From: Scandinavium sp002470465
GTDB lineage: Bacteria; Pseudomonadota; Gammaproteobacteria; Enterobacterales; Enterobacteriaceae
Direction of reading: 5' to 3'
DNA: 64,000 nucleotides
Assembly (NCBI RefSeq): GCF_040750395.1
Contig: NZ_JBFLVD010000005.1
Coordinates: 1-64,000, forward strand
In this document: in pieces, positions 51,524 to 61,057 of the stretch
How the letters are laid out: every line of letters begins with the position of its first letter
Numbering within the stretch: the stretch's first letter is position 1
Translations under genes and position numbers: made by a program
Notes under the pieces: generated by a model
The model's input: only the letters and a program-made list of their open reading frames with translations
The model's database searches: none
Told to the model about the DNA's origin: nothing

Positions 51524-53200
51524 ATGCACCACGCCACACCGCTAATCACCACCATTGTAGGGGGGCTTGTCCTCGCCTTTATCTTCGGCATGATTGCCAA
51601 CAAACTGCGCATTTCACCTCTGGTGGGTTATTTGTTAGCCGGTGTGCTGTCAGGGCCGTTTACTCCAGGCTTTGTAGCCGATACCAAACTGGCGCCGGAG
51701 CTGGCGGAGCTCGGCGTCATCCTGCTGATGTTCGGCGTCGGCCTGCACTTCTCTCTGAAAGATTTGATGGCGGTAAAGGCCATCGCCATTCCCGGCGCAA
51801 TTGCCCAGATTGCGGTGGCAACGTTGCTGGGTATGGCGCTTGCAGCGGGATTAGGCTGGTCGCTGATGACCGGCATCGTCTTTGGACTGTGTCTCTCAAC
51901 CGCCAGTACCGTGGTGCTGCTGCGTGCGCTTGAGGAGAGGCAGCTGATAGACAGTCAGCGAGGGCAAATCGCTATCGGCTGGCTGATCGTGGAAGATCTG
52001 GTGATGGTGCTGACGCTGGTCATGCTGCCGGCCATCGCCAGCATGATGGAACAGGGCGACGTGGGCTTTGCCACGCTCGCCCTCGATTTAGGCCTGACAA
52101 TCGGTAAAGTCATCGCGTTTATCGCCGTAATGCTACTGGTGGGTCGCCGCCTGGTGCCGTGGATCATGGCGCGGAGCGCTGCTACCGGCTCCCGCGAGCT
52201 GTTCACCCTTTCCGTGCTGGCGCTGGCGCTGGGCATCGCTTTCGGTGCTGTCGAACTGTTTGACGTTTCCTTCGCGCTCGGCGCATTCTTCGCCGGAATG
52301 GTGCTGAATGAATCCGAACTGAGCCACCGTGCCGCCCACGACACGCTGCCGCTGCGCGATGCCTTCGCGGTACTGTTCTTTGTTTCAGTCGGCATGCTGT
52401 TCGATCCGATGGTGCTGGTTAACCAGCCGATGGCGGTACTCGGCACGCTGGCAATCATCATCTTCGGTAAATCTCTTGCCGCCTTTATTCTGGTGCGCCT
52501 GTTCGGCCACTCCCAACGTACCGCGCTGACCATTGCCGCAAGCCTTGCGCAGATTGGTGAGTTTGCCTTTATCCTGGCCGGGCTTGGCATCGCGCTGGAT
52601 CTGCTGCCGCAGGCCGGACAGAATCTGGTGCTGGCGGGTGCGATCCTGTCAATTATGCTCAACCCGATACTGTTTGCGGTGCTGGAAAAATACCTCGATA
52701 AAACCGAAACCCTTGAGGAACAAACGCTGGAAGAAGCGCTGGAAGATGAGAAGCAAATTCCGGTGGATATCTGCAATCACGCGCTGCTGGTCGGTTATGG
52801 CCGCGTCGGCAGCCTGCTTGGTGAGAAGCTGATGGCGCAGGGTATCCCGCTGGTGGTCATTGAAACCTCACGTACGCGCGTGGACGAGCTGCGAGAGCGC
52901 GGCATCCGTGCGGTGCTGGGGAACGCGGCAAGCGAAGAGATCATGAACCTGGCGCACCTCGACTGCGCCCGCTGGCTGCTGCTGACCATCCCGAACGGCT
53001 ACGAAGCCGGGGAAATTGTCGCCTCCGCTCGCGAGAAATGCCCAAATATCGAGATTATCGCCCGTGCGCATTACGACGATGAGGTGGAGTACATCACCGA
53101 ACGCGGCGCGAATAAGGTGGTAATGGGCGAACGTGAGATTGCCAATACGATGCTGACGCTGCTGGAAAGCCCGCCGGTGGACGAAGCGGTGACGGGATAA
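51524..53200 (+). CDS. ybaL: CPA2-type cation:proton antiporter YbaL
   Basis: A 558-residue monovalent cation/proton antiporter, the E. coli length when started at 51524 (MHHATPLITTIVGG) with AAGGAGACGG upstream. Residues 1-390 hold about 12 membrane segments of the KefB/KefC type. The C-terminal TrkA-N domain starts near 418 with the Rossmann motif VGYGRVGSLLG. The earlier ATG at 51476 adds 16 unrelated residues and was rejected. Confidence 0.95.
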   Translation: MHHATPLITTIVGGLVLAFIFGMIANKLRISPLVGYLLAGVLSGPFTPGFVADTKLAPELAELGVILLMFGVGLHFSLKDLMAVKAIAIPGAIAQIAVATLLGMALAAGLGWSLMTGIVFGLCLSTASTVVLLRALEERQLIDSQRGQIAIGWLIVEDLVMVLTLVMLPAIASMMEQGDVGFATLALDLGLTIGKVIAFIAVMLLVGRRLVPWIMARSAATGSRELFTLSVLALALGIAFGAVELFDVSFALGAFFAGMVLNESELSHRAAHDTLPLRDAFAVLFFVSVGMLFDPMVLVNQPMAVLGTLAIIIFGKSLAAFILVRLFGHSQRTALTIAASLAQIGEFAFILAGLGIALDLLPQAGQNLVLAGAILSIMLNPILFAVLEKYLDKTETLEEQTLEEALEDEKQIPVDICNHALLVGYGRVGSLLGEKLMAQGIPLVVIETSRTRVDELRERGIRAVLGNAASEEIMNLAHLDCARWLLLTIPNGYEAGEIVASAREKCPNIEIIARAHYDDEVEYITERGANKVVMGEREIANTMLTLLESPPVDEAVTG

Positions 53201-53205
53201 TTCAC

Positions 53206-53277
53206 ATTGCCTGCTGGCGCTCCGCTTAGCAGGCCTACGAAAAACCGTAGCCCCGGCCAGCAGAGCGCCGCCGGGGA
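53206..53277. repeat. REP-type element between ybaL and gsk
   Basis: Paired imperfect palindromes with GCCTGCTGGCGC, GCAGGCCTACG and a CCCGGC/GCCGGGG pair in the convergent ybaL-gsk gap. Confidence 0.7.
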
Positions 53278-53281
53278 AATC

Positions 53282-54586
53282 TTATCGATCCCAGTAAGCT
53301 TCTTCCAGGCTGTCTTCCCGCTCCGGCAGGCCACGCGTCAGGCGCGGTGAATGCTGGTTCAGCACCTGATAGCTCACGCGGTTGGCATACTTACACACCT
53401 GCGCCAGCGATGAATAGGTCAGCCAGGTAAACGCGTGCTTGCTGGAATTCGGCACGTTGTTACGGTGATAATTATTTGCCGTAATATCGTGCAGGAGCGC
53501 CGCCAGCGCACCGTCGCCTGCGCCGTTGGTGTTCATGATTTTCTCAGGGCCGCCCATGTACGGCGCAATGTGCGAGTAAATACGCAGCGGATTCTGGCAG
53601 TCTTTGTAGCGCATCGCGCGGCTGAATTCGTACTGGTTAAATTCGGCAATCGCCCCCGGCAGCAGCGGATGCTGCGTCAGGCGCTTCTTCTCTTCTTCCG
53701 TAAAGCCTGCCATATACAGGCCAACCGGTCCTGCGGTACATAAAACCAGGTCAACCCAGTCCAGCGCCTTATCGGAGGCCAGTAGCGGGTCGGCAATGCC
53801 GGTAAGCGCCTCGGCCTCTTCTTCGTTCATCGCCAGAATCGACACGTGCTCTTTCAGAAAGGCCTGCCACCACTCAGGATTATCGGCGATGACAAATTTC
53901 GTCCCGAGCGTCAGCACCACCGGCACGTCATGCTTTTTGGCGTATTCGATGGCCTTCATGGTTGCTTCCGGCATCGGTTCACCCGGCTTACAGCGCACGA
54001 GGTAGGATGTGAGCACCAGCGCAGAAGCCCCGGCAATGACCTCTTCCGGAATGCTGTCGGCACGCAGCCGGTTCATGTGGCCAGGGCTGATGGCAAAGGT
54101 GCGCTCGCCGCTGTCGCTGATAAGGGTGAAGCAGCGGCCAATCGGGCCGTTTACGCCCTGCAGATAGTTCAGGTCGGTACGGCTGGAGGTATTGCAGAGG
54201 TAGCGGTAGGCATAGCCGCCGATTTCGATGTTGCTGCACATTACACCTAGCAGCACCGAGCGGTCATCTGCCAAAACGGAGTAGTTGTGCATGGTGTTAC
54301 CGATGGTACCGCCGGCAAACTGATGGGTGATCAGATTCTCGCGCACCAGCTCCTGATAAAGCGCTTCCGCCACATCGTCCTCGATCACCAGAGAATGGCC
54401 GCTGCTCAGGCCGTAGCGGGCGACAAAGGCATCGTCTACCCTGGCTTCAATATCCACCAGCGTCTGATCGATACCCACCACCCAGGAGGTGCCGGTTTCG
54501 GCTTCGGGCTGAATTTGCTGTAACAGCGGGTCGCGGGCGTTAACGGGGAAATAGTGTTTGGATTTGCGTTTACCGGGAAATTTCAT
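53282..54586 (-). CDS. gsk: Inosine-guanosine kinase
   Basis: A PfkB-family nucleoside kinase of 434 residues, the E. coli length. It phosphorylates guanosine and inosine in purine salvage. The anion-hole and catalytic aspartate lie in NTNGAGDGALAALLHD near 355. A GGTIGNTMHNYSVL segment near 95 is the first PfkB signature. It is separated from hemH by 75 bp; the aes gene found here in E. coli is absent. Confidence 0.97.
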   Translation of the reverse strand: MKFPGKRKSKHYFPVNARDPLLQQIQPEAETGTSWVVGIDQTLVDIEARVDDAFVARYGLSSGHSLVIEDDVAEALYQELVRENLITHQFAGGTIGNTMHNYSVLADDRSVLLGVMCSNIEIGGYAYRYLCNTSSRTDLNYLQGVNGPIGRCFTLISDSGERTFAISPGHMNRLRADSIPEEVIAGASALVLTSYLVRCKPGEPMPEATMKAIEYAKKHDVPVVLTLGTKFVIADNPEWWQAFLKEHVSILAMNEEEAEALTGIADPLLASDKALDWVDLVLCTAGPVGLYMAGFTEEEKKRLTQHPLLPGAIAEFNQYEFSRAMRYKDCQNPLRIYSHIAPYMGGPEKIMNTNGAGDGALAALLHDITANNYHRNNVPNSSKHAFTWLTYSSLAQVCKYANRVSYQVLNQHSPRLTRGLPEREDSLEEAYWDR

Positions 54587-54661
54587 GGGCTGCGATCGAA
54601 TGGCTGAGAATAAGCGAAGAATAGTAGCATATTCCCCGCTTATTCGCTGCTTCCCACGCGC

Positions 54662-55624
54662 TTAGCGATACGGCGCTGTGAGGTTCACCATCATCTCGAT
54701 ATGTTCAGCATTCGCATTGAGCGCTGGAATGTATTCATACTTTTTGCCGCCCGCTTCGAGGAAGAACTCTTTATTCTGTACGGCAATCTCTTCCAGCGTT
54801 TCCAGGCAGTCCGCCGAAAAGCCCGGGCACATCACCTGCACGTGCTTCACCCCTTTTTCGCCAAGCATCTTCAGGGTTTCATCGGTGTACGGCGTGAGCC
54901 ATGGCTCACGGCCAAAGCGCGACTGGAACGTCATCATCACTTTGTCGTGGGAAATGCCAAGCGCCGACACCAGCTCGCGAGTCGTGTCACGGCAGCGCTG
55001 CGGATAGTCATCGCCCTCGTCCGCGTAGCGCTGCGGTATACCATGATAAGAGAGCAGCAGCACGTCCGGCTCGCCATGTTCGGCAAACGAAGCTCTCACG
55101 CTGCTGACCAGCGCCTGAATATAGTCGCTGTCGTCGGCATAATCGCGGATAAAGGAGACACCCGGAATGCGGCGACGGGTCGCGAGGATACGCGCCAGTT
55201 CATCCCACACCGCAGCAACCGTTGAGCAGGAGTACTGCGGATAGAGCGGCAGCACGACGATATGGTCCACATCCTGTGCCAGCAGCTCTTCCACAGCGCT
55301 TTCCAGCGATGGCGAACCATAGCTCATACCCAGCGCCACGGGTACTTCCGGCAGGCGCTTCGCCAGCGCGGCCTGCTGACGACGGCTGTAGACCATCAGC
55401 GGCGAGCCCTCTTCCATCCACACGGACTGATAGAGTTTTGCCACTCGCGGGGAGCGCAGAGGCAGAATAACGCCACGCAGCAGCGGCCACCACAGCGCAC
55501 GCGGCGTATCCACAACGCGGGAATCGCTCAGGAACTGACGCAGATAGCGTTTGACCGCTTCGGGGGTGGGCGCATCGGGCGTGCCGAGGTTCGCTAACAG
55601 AATACCGGTTTTCGTCTGACGCAT
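54662..55624 (-). CDS. hemH: Ferrochelatase
   Basis: Inserts Fe(II) into protoporphyrin IX, the last step of heme synthesis. It has 320 residues as in E. coli. The N-terminal GILLANLGTPDAPT, the catalytic histidine in LLSYHGIPQRYADEGD near 195 and the PYTDETL and CPGFSADCLETLEEI signatures are all present. The start at 55624 gives the expected N-terminus. Confidence 0.98.
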   Translation of the reverse strand: MRQTKTGILLANLGTPDAPTPEAVKRYLRQFLSDSRVVDTPRALWWPLLRGVILPLRSPRVAKLYQSVWMEEGSPLMVYSRRQQAALAKRLPEVPVALGMSYGSPSLESAVEELLAQDVDHIVVLPLYPQYSCSTVAAVWDELARILATRRRIPGVSFIRDYADDSDYIQALVSSVRASFAEHGEPDVLLLSYHGIPQRYADEGDDYPQRCRDTTRELVSALGISHDKVMMTFQSRFGREPWLTPYTDETLKMLGEKGVKHVQVMCPGFSADCLETLEEIAVQNKEFFLEAGGKKYEYIPALNANAEHIEMMVNLTAPYR

Positions 55625-55732
55625 TACCGCCTCTTAACTGGGTAAATGGCTGATAATTGTAACGGAAAAGGGAGAAAGAAGAACTAATTGCTGTGAGAGG
55701 TGCCAGTGAAGGTTGCCTGATGGCGCTGATTG

Positions 55733-55803
55733 CCAGGTGGCGGCTAATGCCTTACCTGGCCTACAAATGCATCGCAGACCGGGTAAGCTTGCGCCACCCG
55801 GCA
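55733..55803. repeat. REP-type element between hemH and adk
   Basis: An outer pair AGGTGGCGGCTAATGCC and CGGGTAAGC...GCCACCCGGC enclosing a CCTACA junction, typical of REP sequences. It lies between hemH and the adk 3' end. Confidence 0.7.
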
Positions 55804-55815
55804 ATGACCGCGGTA

Positions 55816-56460
55816 TCAGCCGAGGATTTTAGCCAGTTCAGCGCGAACATCAGCCACGGCTTTGGTGCCGTCCACTTTGACGTATTTGGTGTTACCCGCC
55901 TGCGCTTCTTTGGAGTAGTAGCCGATCAGCGGCGCGGTCATCTGATGGTATTCCACCAGGCGTTTACGCACAGTTTCTTCCTGATCGTCTTTACGGGTGG
56001 TCAGCTCTTCGCCGGTCACGTCGTCTTTGCCTTCAACCTTAGGCGGGTTGAATTTGATGTGGTAAACGCGGCCGGAGGCAGCGTGTACGCGACGACCAAT
56101 GATACGGTCAACGATCAGTTCATCAGGAACGTCGAACTCCAGAACGTAGTCCACGTTGATGCCCGCTTCTTTCATCGCGTCTGCCTGCGGAATAGTACGC
56201 GGGAAGCCGTCGAGCAGGAAACCGTTGCGGCAGTCTTCCTGCGCAATGCGTTCTTTCACCAGGGCAATCACCAGCTCATCGGTCACCAGCTTACCAGCGT
56301 CCATGATGTCTTTTGCCTGTTTGCCCAGCTCGGAGCCTGATTTCACTGCGGCACGCAGCATATCGCCGGTGGAGATTTGCGGAATACCGTACTTCTCCAT
56401 GATGAACTGCGCCTGAGTTCCTTTACCCGCGCCCGGAGCGCCAAGCAGAATAATACGCAT
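55816..56460 (-). CDS. adk: Adenylate kinase
   Basis: 214 residues, the E. coli length. The P-loop GAPGAGKGTQ is at 7-16. The AMP-binding TGDMLRAAVKSGSELG and the LID segment with GRRVHAASGRVYHIKFNPP follow. It equilibrates ATP, ADP and AMP in the cytoplasm. It is preceded by its own promoter region of about 190 bp and is downstream of htpG. Confidence 0.99.
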   Translation of the reverse strand: MRIILLGAPGAGKGTQAQFIMEKYGIPQISTGDMLRAAVKSGSELGKQAKDIMDAGKLVTDELVIALVKERIAQEDCRNGFLLDGFPRTIPQADAMKEAGINVDYVLEFDVPDELIVDRIIGRRVHAASGRVYHIKFNPPKVEGKDDVTGEELTTRKDDQEETVRKRLVEYHQMTAPLIGYYSKEAQAGNTKYVKVDGTKAVADVRAELAKILG

Positions 56461-56603
56461 TGCGAAAATCCCCTCAAATGTTGGTTCAATTTTTCAAAAG
56501 CGCTAAACGATACCACCAGACGGCGGCTCGCTCAAGGAAGGCGGGACGGCTGAAACGGTTAACGAGAGGGAAATACTACAGCGCCGGTGATTTGGCAAAG
56601 AAA

Positions 56604-56635
56604 ATGCCGGATGCGGCGTAAGCCGCATCCGGCAT
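56604..56635. repeat. Perfect REP hairpin downstream of htpG
   Basis: A 14-bp perfect inverted repeat, ATGCCGGATGCGGC (56604-56617) with its complement at 56622-56635, 14 bp from the htpG stop. It probably stabilises or terminates the htpG mRNA. Confidence 0.85.
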
Positions 56636-56648
56636 AATCACAGGACTA

Positions 56649-58523
56649 TCAGGAAACCAGCAGCTGGTTCATGCGTTTGATAAACAGGTTAGGATCTTCC
56701 AGCGTGCCGCGCTCGGCGAACAGCGCCTGGTCCAGCAGCAGCTCAACCCATTCGCCAAACTGTGCATCGTCCTGGGTATCGGCCGCGCGTTTTACCAGCG
56801 TATGATCCGGGTTCAACTCGAAGATGTACTTCACTTCCGGAACGCTCTGGCCCGCGGCGGCAAACAGCTTCGCCATCTGAGTGCTCATTTCGTCCGCTTC
56901 GGTGGTGACGATGGCCGGCGTGTCGGTCAGGCGATGCGTCAGACGAACCTCTTTCACGCGCTCACCCAGCAGGGTTTTCACACGCTCGATAAACGGCGTC
57001 AGCGCTTTTTCCGCTTCTTTGGTGGATTCATCCACTTCATCGGCGAGCTTATCCAGCGACTCGTCGGTTTTCGCGACGGACTGGAACGGTTTGCCGTCGA
57101 ACTCGGTGAGATAACTCATCATCCACTCGTCGATGCGGTCGGAAAGCAGCAGCACTTCGATGCCTTTCTTACGCAGCAGCTCCAGATGCGGGCTGCTCTT
57201 CGCCGCCGCGTAGCTGTCCGCGGTGATGTAGTAGATCTTCTCCTGCCCTTCCTTCATGCGCGCCACGTACTCTTCCAGCGATACGGTCTGTTCGGAAGAA
57301 TCGTTATGTGTGGAAGCAAAGCGCAGCAGCTTAGCGATGGTCTGCTGGTTAGCGCTGTCTTCCGCCGGGCCCTCTTTCAGCACGAGGCCGAACTGTTTCC
57401 AGAAGGTCTGGTATTTTTCCGCATCGTCTTTTGCCAGTTTTTCCAGCATCTGCAGCGCACGTTTGCTGAGCGCATTGCGCAGATTGCGGGTCACGCTGCT
57501 GTCCTGAAGGATTTCGCGTGAAACGTTCAGCGGCAGATCGTTGGAATCCACGAGGCCACGCACAAAGCGCAGGTAGTTCGGCATGAACTGCTCCGCTTCA
57601 TCCATGATGAATACGCGCTGCACGTACAGCTTCAGGCCATGCTTGTGATCGCGGTTCCACATGTCCCACGGTGCCTGCGCCGGGATATACAGCAGGCTGG
57701 TATACTCCTGTTTACCTTCGACGCGGTTGTGGCTCCAGGCCAGCGGGTCGGTAAAGTCGTGGGCAATGTGCTTATAGAATTCGTTGTACTCTTCGTCTTT
57801 GATTTCAGACTTGCTGCGGGTCCAAAGCGCCTGGGCCTTGTTAATTTTCTCCCAGGAGACAACGGTTTCGCCGTCAACTTCTTCGGTTTTCTCAATTTCA
57901 ACCGGCAGCGCGATATGATCGGAATATTTGCTGATGATCGAGCGCACGCGCCAGTCATTCAGGAAATCGTCTTCGCCTTCGCGCAGATGCAGAGTGATCT
58001 CGGTGCCGCGATCGGCTTTGGTGATATCGGCTACGGTGTATTCACCTTCGCCTTCGGATTCCCAGAACACGCCGTTTTCAGTGCTGTCGCCCGCCGCGCG
58101 GGTGCGAACGGTGACTTTGTCCGCCACGATGAACGCGGAATAGAAGCCGACGCCGAACTGACCAATCAGCTGACTGTCTTTCGCCTGGTCGGAGCCCATG
58201 GATTGCAGGAAGGCTTTGGTGCCGGATTTAGCAATGGTCCCCAAGTGATCGACCGCCTCGTCACGGTTCATGCCGATACCGTTGTCGGCGATGGTCAGGG
58301 TGCGTTTTTCTTTATCAAACGACACGCGCACGCGCAGGTCGCCGTCACCTTCGTACAGGGAGGCGTCAGACAGCGCACGGAAGCGCAGCTTGTCCGCCGC
58401 ATCGGAGGCGTTGGAAATCAGCTCGCGCAGGAAAATTTCTTTATTTGAATAGAGAGAATGGATCATCAGGTGCAGCAGCTGCTTCACTTCTGACTGGAAA
58501 CCGCGGGTTTCTTGTCCTTTCAT
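56649..58523 (-). CDS. htpG: Chaperone HtpG (Hsp90)
   Basis: A 624-residue bacterial Hsp90 with the start at 58523 (MKGQETRGFQSEVKQLLHLM), the E. coli length. The N-terminal ATPase has ELISNASDAADKLR, DNGIGMNRDE and GQFGVGFYSAFIVADKV. The middle-domain catalytic arginine segment is near 330, and the dimerisation domain ends the protein. A canonical sigma-32 promoter lies upstream. Confidence 0.98.
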   Translation of the reverse strand: MKGQETRGFQSEVKQLLHLMIHSLYSNKEIFLRELISNASDAADKLRFRALSDASLYEGDGDLRVRVSFDKEKRTLTIADNGIGMNRDEAVDHLGTIAKSGTKAFLQSMGSDQAKDSQLIGQFGVGFYSAFIVADKVTVRTRAAGDSTENGVFWESEGEGEYTVADITKADRGTEITLHLREGEDDFLNDWRVRSIISKYSDHIALPVEIEKTEEVDGETVVSWEKINKAQALWTRSKSEIKDEEYNEFYKHIAHDFTDPLAWSHNRVEGKQEYTSLLYIPAQAPWDMWNRDHKHGLKLYVQRVFIMDEAEQFMPNYLRFVRGLVDSNDLPLNVSREILQDSSVTRNLRNALSKRALQMLEKLAKDDAEKYQTFWKQFGLVLKEGPAEDSANQQTIAKLLRFASTHNDSSEQTVSLEEYVARMKEGQEKIYYITADSYAAAKSSPHLELLRKKGIEVLLLSDRIDEWMMSYLTEFDGKPFQSVAKTDESLDKLADEVDESTKEAEKALTPFIERVKTLLGERVKEVRLTHRLTDTPAIVTTEADEMSTQMAKLFAAAGQSVPEVKYIFELNPDHTLVKRAADTQDDAQFGEWVELLLDQALFAERGTLEDPNLFIKRMNQLLVS

Positions 58524-58577
58524 CGGAAAATTCCTCAATGCCAAATTAAACAATAGAGTAAAAAAGCGTTGAGGGGG

Positions 58578-58606
58578 AGATGGGGTTGGGTGGGGACATT
58601 TTCAAG
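58578..58606 (-). promoter_or_regulatory. Sigma-32 heat-shock promoter of htpG
   Basis: CTTGAAA (58606-58600) and CCCCATCT (58585-58578) are separated by 14 bp, a perfect match to the RpoH consensus. It lies 55-83 bp upstream of the htpG ATG. A GGAGA-TAAA-TCTCC hairpin (58611-58624) sits just before it. Confidence 0.92.
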
Positions 58607-58634
58607 CACGGGGAGATAAATCTCCTCGCGCCTG

Positions 58635-59240
58635 TTAAAAACGAATTTTGTGACGCCCGGCAAGAGAGTGCGACAGCGTGGTGCCATCAACCATTTCCAG
58701 CTCGCCGCCGACCGGCACGCCGTGGGCGATACGGCTGGCTTCAACGCCATATTGTCCGCAGAGCTCAGCGATGTAGTTGGCGGTCGCTTCTCCTTCCACC
58801 GTCGGGTTGGTGGCGAGGATCACTTCCTTCATCTGCTCGCTGCTTAAGCGCTGCTCAAGGCGGTCGAGGCCGATATCATCCGGCCCGATGCCGTCGAGCG
58901 GCGACAGATGTCCCATCAGCACGAAGTAGCGGCCGGAGAACTGCCCGGTCTGTTCAATGGCGTAGATGTCCGCCGGGCTCTCCACCACGCAAATCTGGCC
59001 GTTTTCCTGACGACGCGGGTTCGAACAGATGTTGCACACGTCCTGCTCGGTGAACGTCCGGCAATCGGCACAGTGGCCGATTTCAGACATCGCCCGGGTC
59101 AACGCCTGCGCCAGGCGCATCCCGCCGCTGCGATCGCGCTGCAGCAGGGTGAACGCCATACGCTGCGCCGACTTCGGGCCAACGCCCGGCAGACAGCGCA
59201 GCGCTTCCATAAGGGTGGTAAGTAAAGGACTGGTTTGCAT
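58635..59240 (-). CDS. recR: Recombination protein RecR
   Basis: A 201-residue partner of RecF and RecO in daughter-strand gap repair, the E. coli length when started at 59240 (MQTSPLLTTLMEALRCLPGVG). It has a helix-hairpin-helix in LPGVGPKSAQRMAF, a zinc finger CADCRTFTEQDVCNICSNPRR-type cluster near 57-75, and a Toprim domain (VVESPADIYAIEQ). It is separated from ybaB by three inserted genes. Confidence 0.97.
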   Translation of the reverse strand: MQTSPLLTTLMEALRCLPGVGPKSAQRMAFTLLQRDRSGGMRLAQALTRAMSEIGHCADCRTFTEQDVCNICSNPRRQENGQICVVESPADIYAIEQTGQFSGRYFVLMGHLSPLDGIGPDDIGLDRLEQRLSSEQMKEVILATNPTVEGEATANYIAELCGQYGVEASRIAHGVPVGGELEMVDGTTLSHSLAGRHKIRF

Positions 59241-59312
59241 CACTCAGACTTCTGGAAAAAGAATGGGGCATAGCCTAACACTAGCCCCCGCGACGGGCAT
59301 AGGAAAAGATTC

Positions 59313-59336
59313 CTCTGCGCCGTCGCTCGCGCAGAG
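59313..59336 (-). terminator. Possible terminator after the isochorismatase-like gene
   Basis: An 8-bp stem CTCTGCGC/GCGCAGAG with an 8-base loop, 9 bp after the stop codon at 59345. The following T-run is weak. It would insulate recR from transcription of the inserted genes. Confidence 0.5.
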
Positions 59337-59344
59337 AAGATGAC

Positions 59345-60022
59345 TCAGGTACGCTGCGAATCCAGTGTTTCCTGATTCGTCACCACCTCTTGCGCCTTCT
59401 GATAGCTTTCCATCAACAGCGGATATTCGGTGAATACGCCTGACCACAGGTTTGCCCATTCCATCGCATCATCACGGTTCCAGGTGTGCTGAATTTCCGC
59501 CACGACGGCAGCCATATCCAGCGGCACAACCCCCGCCTGCACCACGCGCGCCAGGCTGATTTCCTCGGCCATTTTGGAATACGTCCCGGACGCATCAATC
59601 ACCGCGAAAACTTTAAAGCCGTCAGCCACCGCGCTGATGGCCGGGAACGCCATACAAACACTGGTGACGGTACCGGCAATAATGAGCGTCTTACGTCCGG
59701 TGGCTTTCACCGCAGCGACGAATTCAGGGTTATCCCAGGCGTTTATCTCACCTTTGCGCGGCACGTACTGCGCATGCGGCGCATATTTGTGGATCTCTGG
59801 GATCAGCGGCCCGTTCGGCCCCTGGGGTACAGAGGCGGTGGTAATAACCGGGATATTGGCCAGAGTCGCCATTTTGGCGAGCACCGTGGCGTGAGTACGC
59901 AGCGTGGTCATTGGCATATCGTGGACAAGCTGGAACAAACCGCTCTGGTGATCGATAAGCAACAGCACCGCATCGTTCGGGTCGATCATTGGCTTTTGGC
60001 CATTAAAATTTGCAGGGGTCAT
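59345..60022 (-). CDS. Isochorismatase-family cysteine hydrolase (YcaC-like)
   Basis: A 225-residue cytoplasmic alpha/beta hydrolase of the isochorismatase superfamily. The putative triad D24 (LLIDHQSG), K90 (VPRKGEINAW) and C123 (TSVCMAFPA) is intact. The GTVTSVCMAFPAISA segment resembles E. coli YcaC, a hydrolase of unknown substrate. The ATG at 60022 has GGAG upstream; M12 is an alternative start. It lies 58 bp downstream of the pirin gene and is probably cotranscribed with it. Confidence 0.88.
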   Translation of the reverse strand: MTPANFNGQKPMIDPNDAVLLLIDHQSGLFQLVHDMPMTTLRTHATVLAKMATLANIPVITTASVPQGPNGPLIPEIHKYAPHAQYVPRKGEINAWDNPEFVAAVKATGRKTLIIAGTVTSVCMAFPAISAVADGFKVFAVIDASGTYSKMAEEISLARVVQAGVVPLDMAAVVAEIQHTWNRDDAMEWANLWSGVFTEYPLLMESYQKAQEVVTNQETLDSQRT

Positions 60023-60080
60023 GATTGTGTTCTCCGACTGATTAAAATTGAACGGCTACCGGGTCGGTAGCCGTTATCGC

Positions 60081-60950
60081 TTACCCGGCCTGCTGGCCGA
60101 ATCGTCCCTGATTGAAATCGTCGATGGCCTGGTTGATTTCCTCACGGGTGTTCATCACAAACGGGCCATAGCCAACCACTGGCTCATTCAGCGGTTCGCC
60201 ACTGAGCACCAGCACGGTGGCGTCGTTGTTGGATTCAAGCGTTACGCTTTCGCCTTTCGCATCCAGTACGACCAGCTGCGCTTCCCGCGCAATTTCCTGA
60301 CCATTCACCTGCACCGTGCCTTTCAGCACCACCAGCGCAGTGTTCCAGCCATCCGGCAGAGACAGAGTGGTTGTGCTGTCGGGGTTAAGGCGCAAATCAA
60401 GAATGCGCATCGGCGAGAAGGTTTTCGCCGGGCCTTTATGACCGTCCAGCTCACCGACAATCACTCGCGCCAGACCGGCGTTATCCGGCAATGCCACCTG
60501 CGGAATATCGCCGTCGGTTATCGATTGGTACGCCGCTGGGGTGGATTTGTTCTTCGCCAGCAGGTTCACCCAAAGCTGTACCATTTCCAGCGTTCCGCCT
60601 TTTTCACTGAAGGCCGGAGAGTGAAACTCTTCATGCAAAATTCCGCTCCCGGCGGTCATCCACTGAACGTCGCCTGGGCCAATCACGCCGCCGCTGCCGG
60701 TGGAATCGCGATGCGCGACTTCGCCTTTATAGACGATCGTCACCGTTTCAAACCCACGGTGTGGATGAACGTCTACCCCGCGCTGGCCTTTATTGCTCGC
60801 TTTGAATTCCGCAGGCCCGGCATAGTCCAGCAGCAAAAAAGGGCTGAGCTGTTGGGCAAATTTTGCATAAGAAAACAGGGAACGAACCGGGAACCCGTCA
60901 CCCACCCAATGGGATTTCGGTGCTGAGTAAACGCCAAGAATTGATTTCAT
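60081..60950 (-). CDS. Pirin-family protein
   Basis: A 289-residue bicupin protein. The metal ligands H62, H64, H106 and E108 correspond to those of human pirin (HPHRGFETV and GILHEEFH), so metal binding is expected. Bacterial relatives include quercetinases such as YhhW. The start at 60950 (MKSILGVYSAPKSHWVGDGF) is chosen because the upstream extension lacks family similarity. It is divergent from the LysR gene, 107 bp away. Confidence 0.9.
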   Translation of the reverse strand: MKSILGVYSAPKSHWVGDGFPVRSLFSYAKFAQQLSPFLLLDYAGPAEFKASNKGQRGVDVHPHRGFETVTIVYKGEVAHRDSTGSGGVIGPGDVQWMTAGSGILHEEFHSPAFSEKGGTLEMVQLWVNLLAKNKSTPAAYQSITDGDIPQVALPDNAGLARVIVGELDGHKGPAKTFSPMRILDLRLNPDSTTTLSLPDGWNTALVVLKGTVQVNGQEIAREAQLVVLDAKGESVTLESNNDATVLVLSGEPLNEPVVGYGPFVMNTREEINQAIDDFNQGRFGQQAG

Positions 60951-61057
60951 TTTTCTCTCCGGTACACAGTTGTTCGATGCGTTAAAGCTTATCGACAAGA
61001 CAATGATTGCGGTAGACTGAAAAAATGAACTCAGCGTTCCAATAACAGGACAATCCT

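Noticed and set aside
54608..54645. GAATAAGCG/CGCTTATTC dyad between hemH and gsk as a terminator
   Set aside because: The loop is about 20 bases and no T-run follows on either strand, so I could not support a terminator call.
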